From Lachnospiraceae bacterium (GTDB lineage Bacteria; Bacillota; Clostridia; Lachnospirales; Lachnospiraceae): 6,933 bases of DNA. The stretch spans positions 1-6,933 of the forward strand of contig JAGDCQ010000159.1 in NCBI GenBank assembly GCA_017958465.1. The letters are read 5' to 3'. The notes below the pieces were generated by a model, which saw only the letters and a list, made by a program, of their open reading frames with translations, was not told the DNA's origin and made no database searches. Below are positions 6,359 through 6,933 of this stretch, piece after piece; position 1 is the first letter of the stretch; each line of letters opens with the position of its first letter. Both the position numbers and the translations under genes were made by a program.

Positions 6359-6386
6359 ACTGAACCGTCTTCCTTTTCAACATAAA

Positions 6387-6415
6387 ATTTTAGCATAACA
6401 GCCTGTTGTTGTAAA
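6387..6415 (-). promoter_or_regulatory. Promoter of the LRR lipoprotein gene
   Basis: On the minus strand TTTACA (6415-6410), a 17-bp spacer and TAAAAT (6392-6387) each match five of six consensus bases. TGC directly before the -10 box makes it an extended -10. The expected start is near 6380, giving a leader of about 65 nt. An 11-bp inverted repeat, AACAG-C-CTGTT (6397-6407), lies inside the spacer and could be an operator. Confidence 0.72.
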
Positions 6416-6425
6416 GCGGACATTG

Positions 6426-6454
6426 TTGAGTTTTTTCGCCACATGTGGTAGAAT
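6426..6454 (+). promoter_or_regulatory. Promoter of tadA
   Basis: TTGAGT (6426-6431) and TAGAAT (6449-6454) are separated by 17 bp, with TGG before the -10 box (extended -10). Transcription would begin near 6461. The spacer contains the perfect 10-bp palindrome CCACATGTGG (6439-6448). The -35 box is 10 bp from the -35 box of the divergent lipoprotein promoter. The roughly 60-nt leader includes a small hairpin, GCGGC-TGT-GCCGC (6488-6500). Confidence 0.75.
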
Positions 6455-6522
6455 ATCCGTTGAAATAATAGTGCTCTCTGCCTGTTTGCGGCTGTGCCGC
6501 CGGGCAAGAAGGAAATGAAGCT

Positions 6523-6933
6523 TTGGACGACGAATATTACATGAAAAAAGCCCTGTCCCTGGCAAAGCGGGCCGCAAAGCTCGGCGAGGTGCCCATCGGC
6601 TGCGTTATAGTCTGCAACGGTGAGATAGTCGGGACAGGATACAACAAACGAAAAACGAAGAAAACAACTCTTGCACACGCAGAGCTCCTTGCAATCGACA
6701 AGGCCAGCAGGAAGCTTGGGGACTGGCGCCTTGAGGGCTGCACCATGTATGTTACCCTCGAGCCCTGCCAGATGTGCTCCGGCGCCATAGTTCAGGCGAG
6801 GCTTGACCGCGTGGTGATCGGGGCCATGAACCCTAAGGCCGGCTGCGCAGGTTCCATCCTCAACCTCCTGCAAAGACCGGAATTCAACCATCAGGTCGAG
6901 ATAACGTATGATGTGTTAAAGGATGAGTGCTCA
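6523..6933 (+). CDS. tadA: tRNA-specific adenosine-34 deaminase TadA (3' end outside the window)
   Basis: TadA converts adenosine 34 to inosine in the anticodon of tRNA-Arg(ACG), which lets it read several CGN codons. The zinc-dependent cytidine/deoxycytidylate deaminase fold is clear. HAE (His52, Glu54 as proton shuttle) and PCQMC (Cys82, Cys85) supply the zinc ligands and active site, preceded by EVPIGCVIV (22-30). The NPKAGCAGSILNLLQ stretch (103-117) matches the family's C-terminal half. A TTG start at 6523 is chosen: it gives MDDEYYMKKAL, the usual TadA N-terminus, and AAGGA lies 9 bases upstream (6509-6513). An ATG at 6541 would remove six conserved residues. 137 codons are visible of an expected 150-160, with the frame open at the edge. 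Confidence 0.95.
   Translation, partial: MDDEYYMKKALSLAKRAAKLGEVPIGCVIVCNGEIVGTGYNKRKTKKTTLAHAELLAIDKASRKLGDWRLEGCTMYVTLEPCQMCSGAIVQARLDRVVIGAMNPKAGCAGSILNLLQRPEFNHQVEITYDVLKDECS

Noticed and set aside
6515..6517. ATG as tadA start
   Set aside because: It is out of frame with TadA and runs into a stop (TGA) after nine codons.
6349..6891. Leftward 180-codon frame
   Set aside because: It runs antisense to tadA, which has full catalytic motifs on the plus strand.

Overview
The window looks like chromosomal DNA from a Gram-positive, low-to-mid GC Clostridia member, probably Lachnospiraceae-like. The best evidence is a large, Alu-domain-bearing signal recognition particle (SRP) RNA on the minus strand. 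Its conserved Alu and S-domain stretches read like those of Firmicutes. Consensus housekeeping promoters with 17-bp spacers, strong GGAGG-type ribosome sites and a proline/threonine-linked lipoprotein fit this. The family-level assignment is inference.

Layout, left to right. Positions 1-83 probably hold the last codons of a rightward gene. A strong two-way terminator follows (117-160), then two identical 68-bp hairpin-rich repeats (167-234 and 266-333). The second copy begins 3 bp beyond the stop codon of a leftward two-gene unit. That unit comprises, in transcription order, a 774-aa protein with an N-terminal cyclic-nucleotide-binding-like beta barrel (4684-2360) and a 655-aa protein with helical repeats, a disordered acidic linker and a C-terminal AAA+ ATPase (2304-337). 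The two genes are separated by 55 bp that hold a perfect 9-bp-stem hairpin. Upstream of the unit, on the same strand, lie the SRP RNA (about 5040-4775) and then a 396-aa leucine-rich-repeat lipoprotein (6314-5124). A nearly perfect promoter drives the SRP RNA, and its -35 box overlaps the lipoprotein stop codon. At the right end the lipoprotein is divergent from tadA (tRNA adenosine deaminase, cut by the window edge). The two promoters sit back to back, 10 bp apart.

How it fits together. tadA and the SRP RNA are housekeeping translation and secretion genes that are neighbours in many Firmicutes, where tadA, scr and dnaX follow one another. Here a surface lipoprotein lies between them, the SRP RNA points away from tadA, and the place of dnaX is taken by the uncharacterised barrel-protein/AAA+ pair. 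That pair is the strongest candidate for an undescribed system: a soluble sensor-like scaffold and a P-loop ATPase, co-oriented and probably cotranscribed, both with departures from canonical motifs. Its function cannot be read from the sequence.
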